Origin: JAMXLO01 sp963799415
Lineage (GTDB): Bacteria > Pseudomonadota > Alphaproteobacteria > Acetobacterales > Acetobacteraceae
Assembly: GCA_963799415.1 (NCBI GenBank)
Contig: CAWCXI010000013.1
Coordinates: 244,462 to 308,461 of the forward strand
Length of the DNA stretch: 64,000 nucleotides
Direction: 5' to 3'
This document shows positions 1 through 8,952 of the stretch, in pieces. Within the stretch, counting starts at the first letter, position 1, and every line of letters begins with the position of its first letter. Both the position numbers and the translations under genes were made by a program. Below the pieces are notes generated by a model that saw nothing but the letters and a program-made list of their open reading frames with translations, made no database searches and was not told the origin of the DNA.

Positions 1-1877
1 CACCAGAGATCCTGCGAATGTGCTTCGTCGCCTCGCACCCGTCCATTCCCGGCATCCGCATATCCATCAGCACCACGTCGAAGTCGTTGTCAGTGGCAAG
101 CTGAACGGCATCAGCACCGCTATCTGCCTCGGTTACGACATGGCCCCGCTCGATCAGAATGCCGCGCGCGATCTCGCGGTTCGCTGCAACGTCATCCACC
201 AGCAGCACGTACAGTGGCTGCTTGGGCGGGAGCGAGGATAGCGTCGGCAGCGCGGCTTGCTCAGTCAGCCTGCCCGCGGGCAGAGTTGCCCAGAAGACGC
301 TTCCGACACCCAGGTTCTCGCGGTGTCCCGTTTCGCCGCCCATACACTTTATTAAACGCCGCGACATGGCCAGGCCGATGCCATGGCCCGGAATGCCGGT
401 CTGTTCGGCACCCAGCCGCTCACCGAACTGGAACAGCTTATGGCGCTGATCCGGCGGTATGCCACAACCAGTATCCGTCACCTGGATCGCAATGTGATCG
501 GCCGTCCCAGCGACCTCCAACACGACCGCGCCACCTGGCGGAGTAAATTTGATCGCGTTGCTCAGCAAATTAACCAATACCTGCTTCAGCAAATCGGGAT
601 CGGTCACGAACGATTCAGGCGCGCCTTGCTTGAGATCACAACGTAATGCGAGACCCCGTTGGGCAGCATGTGAACTCGACGAGGGTGACGCACGCGTCAA
701 GCAGCTTCGCCAGGGCAACCTGGCGCATGCGCGGAGTGGGAATGCGCGCCTCGATCTGGAGCTCATTGAGTATACGATCGACCACGCCGCGCAGATGATC
801 GCCTGCGCTCATGATCGCCGTGACACGTCTGGCATTCGCAGGGTCGAGCTGCGGGTCCGCGCGCAGGCGATCGGCATTGCCCAATATGCTGTGCAACGGC
901 GTGCGCAGCTCATGGCTTGCCATCATCAGGTAGTCGGACTTGTGGCGGTTGTCCCGTTCGGCAATTTCGCGTCGCCGGACCTCGCGCAGTAGCGCGACGA
1001 GCAAGGCACTCCCGATCGAGGCGAGCAGCACCCCGGCGGCGAGCTGCGCCACCGTCCAGTCCTGCCAGGCTCCCGCCACGTCCTCGTTCGCGACGCCGAC
1101 ATGAATGGACAGCGCCAATTCGCCGATCTGCTGTACGGCAAAGCGGCGTCGCACCTGGTCAGTCTGCGCATCCGGAATGCCGATGCGACCGATGTCGTTG
1201 CGATCGAATGGCAGGCACATGACCACCGTACCGTCAGTGCGCAGCACCGAGATCGTTCCGTGCGGCCCCACCGCCAACTGACCAAGCAGGTCGTGGATGT
1301 AGCTGAGCCGCAGGCCGGCCACCACCACGCCGCCAAAGGTGCCATCGTCATGTGAGATGCGGCGACTTAAGGCGATACTGGCATACTCCGCCCGCCCGAA
1401 CGGCTCGCTGACATAGAGACCGGGCGATGGATTGACACGTTGGGCCGTGAAGTATGGGCGGCTGCCCCATCGTCCACCGCGCTCCGACGGCGTCGGTGAC
1501 TCTGTCACCACCCCGTTCTCGTCCAGGACATTGATAAGACCCAGCGACTGGAGGCCGGATGATGCGTCGAACAGGACAAGGCTGCGAACCGGCTCGCTGA
1601 GTGAGATCACGGTCGGCGACCGCAACCGGTCGACTGTGGTTTGCAACGCCACGTCGAACCGTTCGATCGTGCGCGCGATATCGTGCGCGGCCATCGTGGC
1701 CATCTGCGACGCGACCGCCCCCGCTCGTTGGTCAGCGTCTGACCGCGCTGCGACCAGCGCGGCGAGGCAAATGGCGACAAAGCAGGCCGTCGTGAGCGCG
1801 CCGCCCGTCAGCCACGTCCCGGTGCGGGACAATGCGATCTGGCGAAGCATGCCACGCAAGATTGTCGGCGAGCGCAT
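1..1877 (-). pseudogene. Hybrid sensor histidine kinase, 3' end outside window, one frameshift
   Basis: Membrane sensor kinase with a fused receiver. The start at 1877 is chosen because AAGGA lies about 9 bases upstream; an earlier in-frame ATG exists at 1973. A transmembrane segment near residues 15-35 is followed by a periplasmic sensor region, a second transmembrane segment, then a HisKA H-box (SHELRTPLHSILGNA). After DACVTLVE the frame is lost: near 665-680 a one-base indel leads to a stop at 636. The neighbouring frame continues with HAAQRGLALRCDLKQ, the N-box VNLLSNAIKFT, the G-box DTGCGIP, and a receiver domain at about 1-205 with VLLVDD and the phospho-acceptor motif LMDMRMPGMDG. The HATPase and receiver share one frame, so a single indel explains the break. 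I cannot tell a true mutation from a sequence error. The signal it senses is unknown. Confidence 0.85.
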
Positions 1878-2064
1878 GCCGGTTATCCTTGCAACGCCCA
1901 CCATCCTAGGCACCGAAGTACTAGTTAAGAGTTGATGCCCCTCGAGAGCTCGCAACGAATACGCTGTCGGCACAACAAATATGGATTTTCATGCTTGAGC
2001 CGTGAGAAATCAATGCCGCATACTCATTTATGATGTATGAAGGATCAACTTCTTCAGCGCAGCC

Positions 2065-2346
2065 TTGATCACGTCGGCGCAAATGAGGGCGGCGCGGGCG
2101 ATGCTGGGGATCGACCAACGCGAATTGGCCGGCCTGTCAGGACTGTCCGTGCCCACTATCCAGCGTATGGAGGCCAGCGACGGCGTGGTACGGGGTAACG
2201 TCGACTCACTGATGAAACTGGTCGGCGCTTTGCAGGGAGCCGGCATCGAGTTGATTGCCGAGGGCGCGATCAGCAACCAGGGCGGCCGCGGCGTGCGTCT
2301 GACCGCTTCGACCTTGCCGCAACGTTCGGCACCATATCGCGCATGA
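2065..2346 (+). CDS. Small XRE-family helix-turn-helix protein upstream of the hyf-like operon
   Basis: A protein of up to 93 residues with one Cro/C1-type helix-turn-helix (MRAARAMLGIDQRELAGLSG, then LSVPTIQRMEAS). Its C-terminal half (MKLVGALQGAGIELIAEG) is typical of short stand-alone XRE regulators. The frame begins at TTG 2065; an in-frame ATG at 2083 (MRAARAML) would still keep the whole DNA-binding domain, and neither has a clear ribosome-binding site. The stop overlaps the hyfB start by four bases (ATGA), so the two are probably translationally coupled and the regulator may control the hydrogenase-like operon. That role is inferred from position only. Confidence 0.8.
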   Translation: MITSAQMRAARAMLGIDQRELAGLSGLSVPTIQRMEASDGVVRGNVDSLMKLVGALQGAGIELIAEGAISNQGGRGVRLTASTLPQRSAPYRA

Positions 2347-4343
2347 TCGCGCTCACCCTCATCTGCATCGTCCTGCTGTTCTGCCTCTCAGTGGCCGGCG
2401 CGTTCGCCGCGTTGTCACCGTCAGGCCGCGTCATCGTCTACGGTGGCAGCCTTGCCATTTCGGCGGCATCGCTGCTGGTAGCACTGCTCTCGCTCGGTGC
2501 CACGTCATCAGTCGTGACCCTGCCCCTCGGCCTGCCCTGGACCGGCGCACATTTCCGCCTCGATCCCCTCGCCGCCTTCTTCCTTGTCGTGGTCGGGCTC
2601 GGCAGTGCTGGGGCAAGCCTCTACGCGCTGGGCTACGGCCGGCAAGAAGACGAGCCGCAACGCGTGCTGCCGTTCTATCCGGTGTTTCTCGCCGGGCTTA
2701 ATCTCGTGGTCGTCGCCGACGATGCGTTCAGCTTCGTGTTCGCCTGGGAGCTGATGTCGCTCGCCTCATGGGCGCTGGTGATGTCGCACCACCGCGAAAG
2801 CGGCAATGCACACGCCGGCTACGTCTACATCATCATGGCAAGCTTCTCGGGTCTGGCGTTGTTGCTGTGCTTCGGCCTGCTTGCCGGACCCACAGGCGGC
2901 TACACCTTCGACGCGATGCGCGCCGCGCACCCGATACCTGGCATCGCCGCGCTCGCCTTGGTGCTTGCGCTGATCGGCGCGGGATCCAAGGCCGGCGTCG
3001 TCCCGCTGCACGCCTGGCTGCCGCTCGCACATCCCGCCGCGCCGAGCCACGTGTCGGCGCTGATGAGTGGGGTGATGACCAAGGTCGCGGTGTACGGCTT
3101 CGTGCGCATCACCTTCGATCTGCTCGGCCCGCCCGCATGGTGGTCCGGCACCATGGTTCTGGCGGTCGGCGGCGTCACCGCCGTGCTCGGTGTGCTGTAT
3201 GCGCTGATGGAGCACGATCTCAAGCGTCTGCTCGCCTATCATACCGTCGAAAACATCGGCATCATCTTCATAGGCCTCGGCTTGGCACTCGCCTTCGGTG
3301 CCAATCAGCTCCCCGTAGCCGCGGCGCTCGGACTGACCGCCGCGCTGTTCCACGTGTTCAACCATTCTATCTTCAAAAGCCTGCTGTTCTTTGGCACCGG
3401 CGCAGTGCTTACCGCGACCGGCGAACGCGACATGGATCACCTCGGCGGTCTCATCCACCGCATGCCAAAGACCGCGTTTGCGTTCCTGATCGGCTGCGTC
3501 GCTATCTCGGCGCTGCCGCCGTTGAACGGCTTCGTGTCCGAGTGGCTCACCTTCCAGGCAATCCTGCTGCATCCCGATCTGCCGCAATGGGGGTTGAAGC
3601 TGGCGATCCCGGCGGACGGCGCGTTGCTGGCACTGTCCGCCGCACTCGCCGCCGCGTGCTTCGTCAAGGCGTTCGGCGTGACCTTCCTCGGCCGCCCACG
3701 TACGCGCGCCGCGGCGGATGCCCGCGAGGTCGACAGCTTCTCGCTCTTCGCGATGTTCGCATTCGCCGCGCTCTGCCTGCTGGCCGGCATCCTGCCAGGC
3801 GTGGTGATCGACCTGCTGGCACCGGTGACGCAGATGCTGACCGGCACACACATGCCAACGCAGCTTGACGTCGCGTGGCTGTCCATCGTGCCGGTCGAGA
3901 GCGCGCGCAGTTCGTACAATGGACTGCTGGTGTTCCTGTTCATCGCGCTCTCCGCATCGCTGACCGCGCTGGCGGTCCATCGCTTCGCGTCGCACGGGCT
4001 ACGCCGCGCGCCGGCGTGGGACTGCGGCTTTCCCGATCCCCGACCCGAAACGCAGTATACCGGCGCCAGCTTCGCCCAGCCGATCCGCCGTGTGTACGGC
4101 GCCGTGGTATTCCGCACCCATGAGACAGTCACCATGCCGCCGCCCGGCGACATGGCGCCTGCACGCATCGAGAAGCATATAAGCGACCCGATCTGGGACA
4201 CACTCTACGCGCCCGTCGCCGGCGCGGTGTGGCATCTGTCGCTTGTGCTCAACCACCTGCAGTTCCTAACCATCCGCCGCTATCTGGGCTTCGTCTTCGC
4301 CGCTCTCGTGATCCTGCTGCTGGTGCTCGCGCTGTGGCAGTGA
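2343..4343 (+). CDS. hyfB: Hydrogenase-4 component B-like, proton-translocating antiporter subunit
   Basis: A 666-residue polytopic membrane protein of the NuoL/MrpA/HyfB family. It has the proton-conducting antiporter module: FAWELMSLASWALVMSHH near residue 135, LIGAGSKAGVVPLHAWLPLAHP near 212 (the conserved Lys and His of this family), and HVFNHSIFKSLLFFGTGAV near 335. The length is close to E. coli HyfB (about 670). It opens a six-gene set in which each product matches a membrane or peripheral subunit of group 4 [NiFe]-hydrogenase and complex I. The stop overlaps the hyfC GTG start (GTGA). A role in ion pumping coupled to electron transfer is known for the family and inferred here. Confidence 0.93.
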   Translation: MIALTLICIVLLFCLSVAGAFAALSPSGRVIVYGGSLAISAASLLVALLSLGATSSVVTLPLGLPWTGAHFRLDPLAAFFLVVVGLGSAGASLYALGYGRQEDEPQRVLPFYPVFLAGLNLVVVADDAFSFVFAWELMSLASWALVMSHHRESGNAHAGYVYIIMASFSGLALLLCFGLLAGPTGGYTFDAMRAAHPIPGIAALALVLALIGAGSKAGVVPLHAWLPLAHPAAPSHVSALMSGVMTKVAVYGFVRITFDLLGPPAWWSGTMVLAVGGVTAVLGVLYALMEHDLKRLLAYHTVENIGIIFIGLGLALAFGANQLPVAAALGLTAALFHVFNHSIFKSLLFFGTGAVLTATGERDMDHLGGLIHRMPKTAFAFLIGCVAISALPPLNGFVSEWLTFQAILLHPDLPQWGLKLAIPADGALLALSAALAAACFVKAFGVTFLGRPRTRAAADAREVDSFSLFAMFAFAALCLLAGILPGVVIDLLAPVTQMLTGTHMPTQLDVAWLSIVPVESARSSYNGLLVFLFIALSASLTALAVHRFASHGLRRAPAWDCGFPDPRPETQYTGASFAQPIRRVYGAVVFRTHETVTMPPPGDMAPARIEKHISDPIWDTLYAPVAGAVWHLSLVLNHLQFLTIRRYLGFVFAALVILLLVLALWQ

Positions 4344-5272
4344 TCCAGGGCCTTTTCGTGCAGGGCGCGCAGATGGCGCTGGTGCTATTGCTGGCGCCGC
4401 TGCTCACAGGCCTCGTGCGCAAAGTGAAGGCGAGGCTCCAGCGCCGTCGCGGACCGTCGCTGATCCAGCCCTACCGCGACCTCAAGCGCCTGCTCGGCAA
4501 GGAGGTGGTGCTCGCCGAAAACGCCTCATGGCTCTTCCGCGCCGCGCCCTACGTCATCTTCGCCGTCACCTGGGTGGCCGCCGCCCTTGTCCCGACCTTC
4601 GCCACGGGCCTGCTGTTCAGCTGGTCGGGCGACCTGATCGCCATCACAGCGCTGCTCGGCAGCGCACGCTTCGTTCAGGCGCTGGCGGCGATGGACATCG
4701 GCACCAGTTTCGGCGGCATCGGCGCCTCGCGAGAAGTGATGATCGCCTCGCTCGCCGAGCCCGCGATGCTGATGATCGTCCTGTCCGTCGCGCTGGTCGC
4801 GGGCTCGACGCAGCTCTCCACCATCGCCGACTACATGGCATTCTCCGCTGTAGGGCTGCGCGTGTCGCTGGCGCTCGGGCTGGTGGCATTCATCATAGTG
4901 GCACTGGCAGAGAACGCGCGCATTCCGGTGGACAACCCAGCGACCCACCTGGAACTGACCATGATCCACGAGGCGATGGTGCTGGAGTATTCCGGCCGCC
5001 ACCTTGCGTTGATCGAGCTCGCCGCATCGCTGAAACTGCTGCTCTACGTCTCGGTCATCGCCTGCCTGTTTTTCCCGTTCGGTCTCGCCGGCAATTACGC
5101 ACTCGGCCTGGCGACCTGGCTCGCGAAGCTGGCGGTGGCCGGCGTGCTCCTTGGCGTGTTCGAGATGTCGATCGCCAAGATGCGCGTGTTCCGCGTGCCC
5201 AACTTCCTGGGTGCCGCGTTGATGCTCAGCCTGCTTGGCGTCCTGCTGCTGTTCGTCTCGGGGGGCATGTGA
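4340..5272 (+). CDS. hyfC: Hydrogenase-4 component C-like / NuoH-like membrane subunit
   Basis: A 310-residue integral membrane protein of the NuoH/HyfC/HycD family, which anchors the peripheral arm. Visible signatures are RRRGPSLIQPYRDLKRLLGKE near the N-terminus (NuoH carries a related RxGP loop) and ENARIPVDNPATHLELTMIHE in the middle, the quinone-cavity loop of the family. The chosen start is GTG 4340, overlapping the hyfB stop. The next start, ATG 4373, would remove the first 11 residues. The stop TGA overlaps the hyfE GTG, continuing tight coupling. Confidence 0.92.
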   Translation: MIQGLFVQGAQMALVLLLAPLLTGLVRKVKARLQRRRGPSLIQPYRDLKRLLGKEVVLAENASWLFRAAPYVIFAVTWVAAALVPTFATGLLFSWSGDLIAITALLGSARFVQALAAMDIGTSFGGIGASREVMIASLAEPAMLMIVLSVALVAGSTQLSTIADYMAFSAVGLRVSLALGLVAFIIVALAENARIPVDNPATHLELTMIHEAMVLEYSGRHLALIELAASLKLLLYVSVIACLFFPFGLAGNYALGLATWLAKLAVAGVLLGVFEMSIAKMRVFRVPNFLGAALMLSLLGVLLLFVSGGM

Positions 5273-5934
5273 CGCACGGCTTCGCCTTCGATGTCGCGCA
5301 TATGCTCGCCGGCGGCCTGGTGCTGGTCAGTTTCGCCATGCTGTACCAGGACCGGCTCTATGCGCTGATCAACATGCTCGCGCTGCACGCGCTGGTCCTG
5401 GCCGCCTCCGTCGCCTGGCAGGCGCACATTCAGCATGCGCCGCATCTCTACATCACCGCCGCCATCGCACTCAGCTTTAAGGCCATCGTCATCCCCATGG
5501 CGCTGCGCCGGATGGTGTTTCGTCTCGGCATCCACCGCGAGATCGAGACCGTGGTGAGCATTGGCCTCACCATGCTTGCCGGCATCGCGCTGGTGGCACT
5601 GTCGCTGATGGTGATGCTGCCGGTCACCGCACATGCCGATCCCGTTGCACGCGAGGACATCGCATTGGCATTGTCGGTCGTGCTGATCGGCCTGCTCATG
5701 ATGGTGACGCGGCGCAACGCAGTCAGCCAGGTGGCAGGCTTCCTGTCGCTGGAGAACGGCGTCAATCTCGCTGCCACCGGCGCGCAGGGCATGCCGCTGG
5801 TGGTCGAGATCAGCGTCGCGTTCTCCATCCTGATCGCGTTCATCGTGATCGGCATCTTCCTGTTCCGCATCCGCGAACGCTTCGACACAGTCGATCTTCA
5901 GGTGCTCGATCAGTTCCGCGGGGAGCGGGGATAA
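5269..5934 (+). CDS. hyfE: Hydrogenase-4 component E-like (NuoK-related) membrane subunit
   Basis: A 221-residue membrane protein, close to E. coli HyfE (216). Its last third (SLENGVNLAATGAQGMPLVVEISVAFS) resembles the NuoK/MrpC region carrying membrane-buried glutamates. The start is GTG 5269, read from inside the end of hyfC (ATGTGA), giving VTHGFAFDVAHMLAGG. Between hyfC and hyfE there is no hyfD, the second antiporter-like subunit of E. coli hydrogenase 4, so this operon carries two large antiporter-type subunits (B and F) and not three. Confidence 0.9.
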   Translation: MTHGFAFDVAHMLAGGLVLVSFAMLYQDRLYALINMLALHALVLAASVAWQAHIQHAPHLYITAAIALSFKAIVIPMALRRMVFRLGIHREIETVVSIGLTMLAGIALVALSLMVMLPVTAHADPVAREDIALALSVVLIGLLMMVTRRNAVSQVAGFLSLENGVNLAATGAQGMPLVVEISVAFSILIAFIVIGIFLFRIRERFDTVDLQVLDQFRGERG

Positions 5935-5957
5935 AGATGCAAGCATACCGACAGAAG

Positions 5958-6050
5958 TCCCCTCCCCCCTCGCGGGGGAGGGCTAGGGAGAGGGGGTGCT
6001 TCGATCATTTGCAGCACCCCCTCCCCCAAACCCCCTCCCGCCAGCGGAGG
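5958..6050. repeat. GC-rich palindromic intergenic element (two hairpins) between hyfE and hyfF
   Basis: The 124-base gap between hyfE and hyfF holds a CCCCTCCCCC / GGGGGAGGG hairpin around the loop CTCGC (5961-5983). A second perfect 11-bp inverted repeat follows, GAGGGGGTGCT (5990-6000) with AGCACCCCCTC (6013-6023). A related hairpin lies between hyfG and hyfI. Such C-rich palindromes are dispersed repeats in many high-GC proteobacteria and can act as mRNA stabilisers or weak terminators. The hyfF ribosome-binding site (GGAGG) lies at its right edge. Confidence 0.7.
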
Positions 6051-6058
6051 AAGAAAAC

Positions 6059-7489
6059 ATGACGGAATCCCTCCTCCTCCTCGTCCCACTGCTGTCCGCA
6101 GCCGCGCTCTCGCTGATCTCCAACTATCGGCTCTCCGCGCGGATCAACATCGCCGCCAGCGCCCTCTCCTTCCTCGCCGCTCTGCTCCTCCTCGCCGACC
6201 GCCCCGCTCCCGGCCAGTTCCTCGCAGTCGATGACCTGAACGTCGTGTTCATCCTGCTCAACACCTTCGTCGGACTCACCACCAGTGCATTCAGCGCCAG
6301 CTACATAAGCCACGAACTCGAAACCGGCCGCCTGACGCCCAACTACCTGCGCTTCTACCACGCGATGTACCAGCTCATGCTGTTCGGCATGAACTTGGCG
6401 CTGCTCGCCAACAACATCGGCCTGATGTGGGTTGCCATTGAACTGGCCACCCTCACCACAGTCGTGATGGTCGGCATCTATCGCACGCACGAAGCGATCG
6501 AGGCCGCTTGGAAATACTTCATCCTCGGTAGTGTCGGCATAGCGCTCGCGCTGTTCGGCACCATCCTGGTCTATCTCGCCGCGCACCCCGTGGTCGGCGA
6601 GGGCCTCGACGCGATGGTCTGGACCGTACTGATCACCCGAGCGCACGACTTCGACCCCGCCCTGCTCAACATCGCCTTCATCTTCCTGCTGCTCGGCTAC
6701 GGCACCAAGGTCGGACTCGCGCCGATGCACGCCTGGCTGCCCGACGCACACGCCGAGGGTCCCACGCCGATCTCCGCCGTACTGTCCGGCCTGCTGCTGA
6801 ACGTGGCACTCTATGCGCTGCTGCGATTCAAGATGCTGCTGGCCGCCAATCCCGGTGCCCTGGCGCCCGGACCGCTTATGATCACGCTCGGCCTGATCTC
6901 GCTGATCTTCGCCGCCTTCATGCTGTATCGCCGCCGCGATATCAAACGCATGTTCGCCTACTCCTCGATCGAGCACATGGGCATCACGGTGTTCGCCTTC
7001 GGCATGGCCGGTCCGCTCGGCAATTTTGCCGGCCTGCTGCAGATGACTATGCACAGCCTGACCAAGTCGGCGATCTTCTTCTCCGTTGGCCATATCGCAC
7101 AGGTCAAAGGCACACAGCGCATCGCCGACATGGGAGGTCTGACGGTGACCCACCCGCTGCTCGGCTGGGGCCTGATCGCCGGCGTCGCAGCGATCGCCGG
7201 ACTGCCGCCGTTCGGCGTGTTCACCAGCGAGTTCCTGGTTATCAGCTCCACCTTTGCACGCGAGCCGCTGTTGGCGATCCTGTTCGTGTTCGGCCTGCTG
7301 GTGTCGTTCGGCGCGTTGTTCCTGCGCCTGACATCCGTGGCATTCGGCGAACCGCGCGGACCTACCGGACCGGTCACCGCATCCTATGTGCCGATGTTCG
7401 CGCATCTCGCACTCGTGCTCACCGCCGGCATCTGGCTGCCGGGCCCGCTGGTCGTGTGGTTCCAGCACGTGGCGGAATTGCTGGGATGA
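6059..7489 (+). CDS. hyfF: Hydrogenase-4 component F-like, second antiporter-type subunit
   Basis: A 476-residue polytopic protein of the NuoN/NuoM/HyfF family. The start at 6059 is supported by GGAGG eight bases upstream. Signatures: WVAIELATLTTVVMVGIYR near residue 125, GYGTKVGLAPMHAWLPDAHAEG near 215 (conserved Lys and His residues of the proton channel), and a second conserved helix MTMHSLTKSAIFFSVGHIAQ near 330. It is somewhat shorter than E. coli HyfF (about 526). Its stop overlaps the hyfG start by four bases (ATGA). Confidence 0.92.
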   Translation: MTESLLLLVPLLSAAALSLISNYRLSARINIAASALSFLAALLLLADRPAPGQFLAVDDLNVVFILLNTFVGLTTSAFSASYISHELETGRLTPNYLRFYHAMYQLMLFGMNLALLANNIGLMWVAIELATLTTVVMVGIYRTHEAIEAAWKYFILGSVGIALALFGTILVYLAAHPVVGEGLDAMVWTVLITRAHDFDPALLNIAFIFLLLGYGTKVGLAPMHAWLPDAHAEGPTPISAVLSGLLLNVALYALLRFKMLLAANPGALAPGPLMITLGLISLIFAAFMLYRRRDIKRMFAYSSIEHMGITVFAFGMAGPLGNFAGLLQMTMHSLTKSAIFFSVGHIAQVKGTQRIADMGGLTVTHPLLGWGLIAGVAAIAGLPPFGVFTSEFLVISSTFAREPLLAILFVFGLLVSFGALFLRLTSVAFGEPRGPTGPVTASYVPMFAHLALVLTAGIWLPGPLVVWFQHVAELLG

Positions 7490-8874
7490 CCATGGTCGAT
7501 GCCGCGTACTGGCAGGAGGCGACGCGATACATCGCTGCCGGTGAGGCAACACTGCTCAGCCTGTGGGGCGAGCCTGGCCGGGTTCACATGGCCGTGCTGG
7601 ACGGCGGTGTTGTCGTGCTCAGTCTCGACTGCCCGGACAATCGCTACCCGTCGGTTGGAGCGCTGCACGCGCCCGCCATTCGCCTGGAGCGCGCGGCACA
7701 CGACCTGTTCAACTTGGAGCCGGTCGGACTGCCCGACACGCGCCCGTGGCTCGCTCACGGTGCGAATCCGACGGCCTATCCCTTCCTGCCGGTGGAAGGC
7801 GAAAGCCTGCATCAGATTCCCGTCGGCCCAGTTCACGCGGGCATAATCGAGCCAGGCCATTTCCGCTTCACCGCTGATGGCGAAACAGTGGTTCGGCTCG
7901 AACAGCGCCTGGGCTACGTGCACAAGGGCATCGATCATCTGATGCATGGCGCGACGCTGGAGCGGGCATCGCGTCTCGCCGCCCGCACCTCGGGCGACAG
8001 CACGGTAGCCTACTCACTCGCTTTCGCCCGGGCCGTAGAATCGGCACTCGGCAGCGAAATTCCACCGCGTTCCATTTGGCTGCGTGGCGTGATGGCGGAG
8101 CTGGAGCGCGTCGCCAATCACCTCGGCGATTTCGGCGCCATCTGCAACGATGCATCATTCAGCATCATGCTGGCGCATTGCAGTTTGCTGCGCGAACGCG
8201 TGCTCCGCTGCGCTGCCGGGTGCTTCGGTCATCGCCTGATGATGGACTGCATCGTGCCCGGCGGCGTCGCGGTGGATCTTGCCGGCGATGCCGATATCCG
8301 CTCGCTGATCGACGAGATACGCGCGCGCTTTCCCGCACTCGTTGAACTCTACGACAAGACCGCATCGCTACAGGATCGCACTGTGGGCACCGGCATACTG
8401 TCGGCCGAGCTCGCACGCCGCTTCGGCGCCGGAGGCTATATCGGACGCGCGTCGGGACGCGATTTCGATGCACGCAGGTCGATCGGCTATCCGCCGTATA
8501 ATGCGCTTCGCTTCGATGTACCCGTCCTGACCGAGGGCGATGTCAACGCGCGTGCGTGGATCCGCATCAAAGAGATCGACCAGAGCCTGTCGCTGATCGA
8601 GCAGATGCTCGACCAACTTCCGCAGGGCGACGTGCGCATCGCGATCGCGCCGACCGGCCCGCGCGAGGGCATCGCGCTCGCCGAAGCATTTCGCGGCGAT
8701 GTGCTGGTGTGGCTGCGGATCGACAGGGCAGGACACATCGATCGCTGCCATCTGCGTGACGCGTCATGGTTCCAGTGGCCGCTGCTGGAAGCCGCGATCG
8801 AGGGCAACATCGTCGCCGACTTCCCGCTCTGCAATAAGTCGTTCAACTGCTCGTACTCAGGGCACGACCTGTGA
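7486..8874 (+). CDS. hyfG: Hydrogenase-like large subunit (NuoCD/HyfG family) lacking Ni-Fe cysteines
   Basis: A 462-residue peripheral subunit with a degenerate NuoC-like N-terminal part (about 1-120) and a NuoD/HyfG-like body. The family segment LEQRLGYVHKGIDHLMHG is clear. At the proximal active-site motif, where HycE/HyfG have RVCGICGFAHS, this protein reads LAARTSGDSTVAYS, so both cysteines are absent. The C-terminal motif DPCxxC of true group 4 enzymes is replaced by DFPLCNKSFNCSYSGHDL, with no CxxC. It therefore should not bind a Ni-Fe centre. This is the pattern of energy-converting-hydrogenase-related (Ehr) complexes, whose electron partners are unknown. No Hyp maturation gene is in the window, which fits. 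Confidence 0.9.
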   Translation: MTMVDAAYWQEATRYIAAGEATLLSLWGEPGRVHMAVLDGGVVVLSLDCPDNRYPSVGALHAPAIRLERAAHDLFNLEPVGLPDTRPWLAHGANPTAYPFLPVEGESLHQIPVGPVHAGIIEPGHFRFTADGETVVRLEQRLGYVHKGIDHLMHGATLERASRLAARTSGDSTVAYSLAFARAVESALGSEIPPRSIWLRGVMAELERVANHLGDFGAICNDASFSIMLAHCSLLRERVLRCAAGCFGHRLMMDCIVPGGVAVDLAGDADIRSLIDEIRARFPALVELYDKTASLQDRTVGTGILSAELARRFGAGGYIGRASGRDFDARRSIGYPPYNALRFDVPVLTEGDVNARAWIRIKEIDQSLSLIEQMLDQLPQGDVRIAIAPTGPREGIALAEAFRGDVLVWLRIDRAGHIDRCHLRDASWFQWPLLEAAIEGNIVADFPLCNKSFNCSYSGHDL

Positions 8875-8891
8875 CACCGCCACCAAACTCT

Positions 8892-8914
8892 CCCCCTCCC
8901 CTCGCGGGAGGGGG
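8892..8914. repeat. GC-rich hairpin between hyfG and hyfI
   Basis: A perfect 9-bp inverted repeat, CCCCCTCCC and GGGAGGGGG, encloses the loop CTCGC. The core and loop match the first hairpin of the element between hyfE and hyfF, so these are two copies of one dispersed repeat family in the same operon. Confidence 0.65.
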
Positions 8915-8952
8915 CCGGGGGAGGGAGCAGCGCCCATGCTTCGTGACGGACC

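Noticed and set aside
2766..3995. Leftward ORF of 409 codons inside hyfB
   Set aside because: Antisense shadow with Arg/His/Gln-rich composition; hyfB motifs on the plus strand are unambiguous.
6005..7552. Long leftward ORF of 515 codons opposite hyfF
   Set aside because: Its residues are mostly Gln, Glu, Arg, His and Gly in the pattern of an antisense shadow of a hydrophobic gene; no family resemblance.
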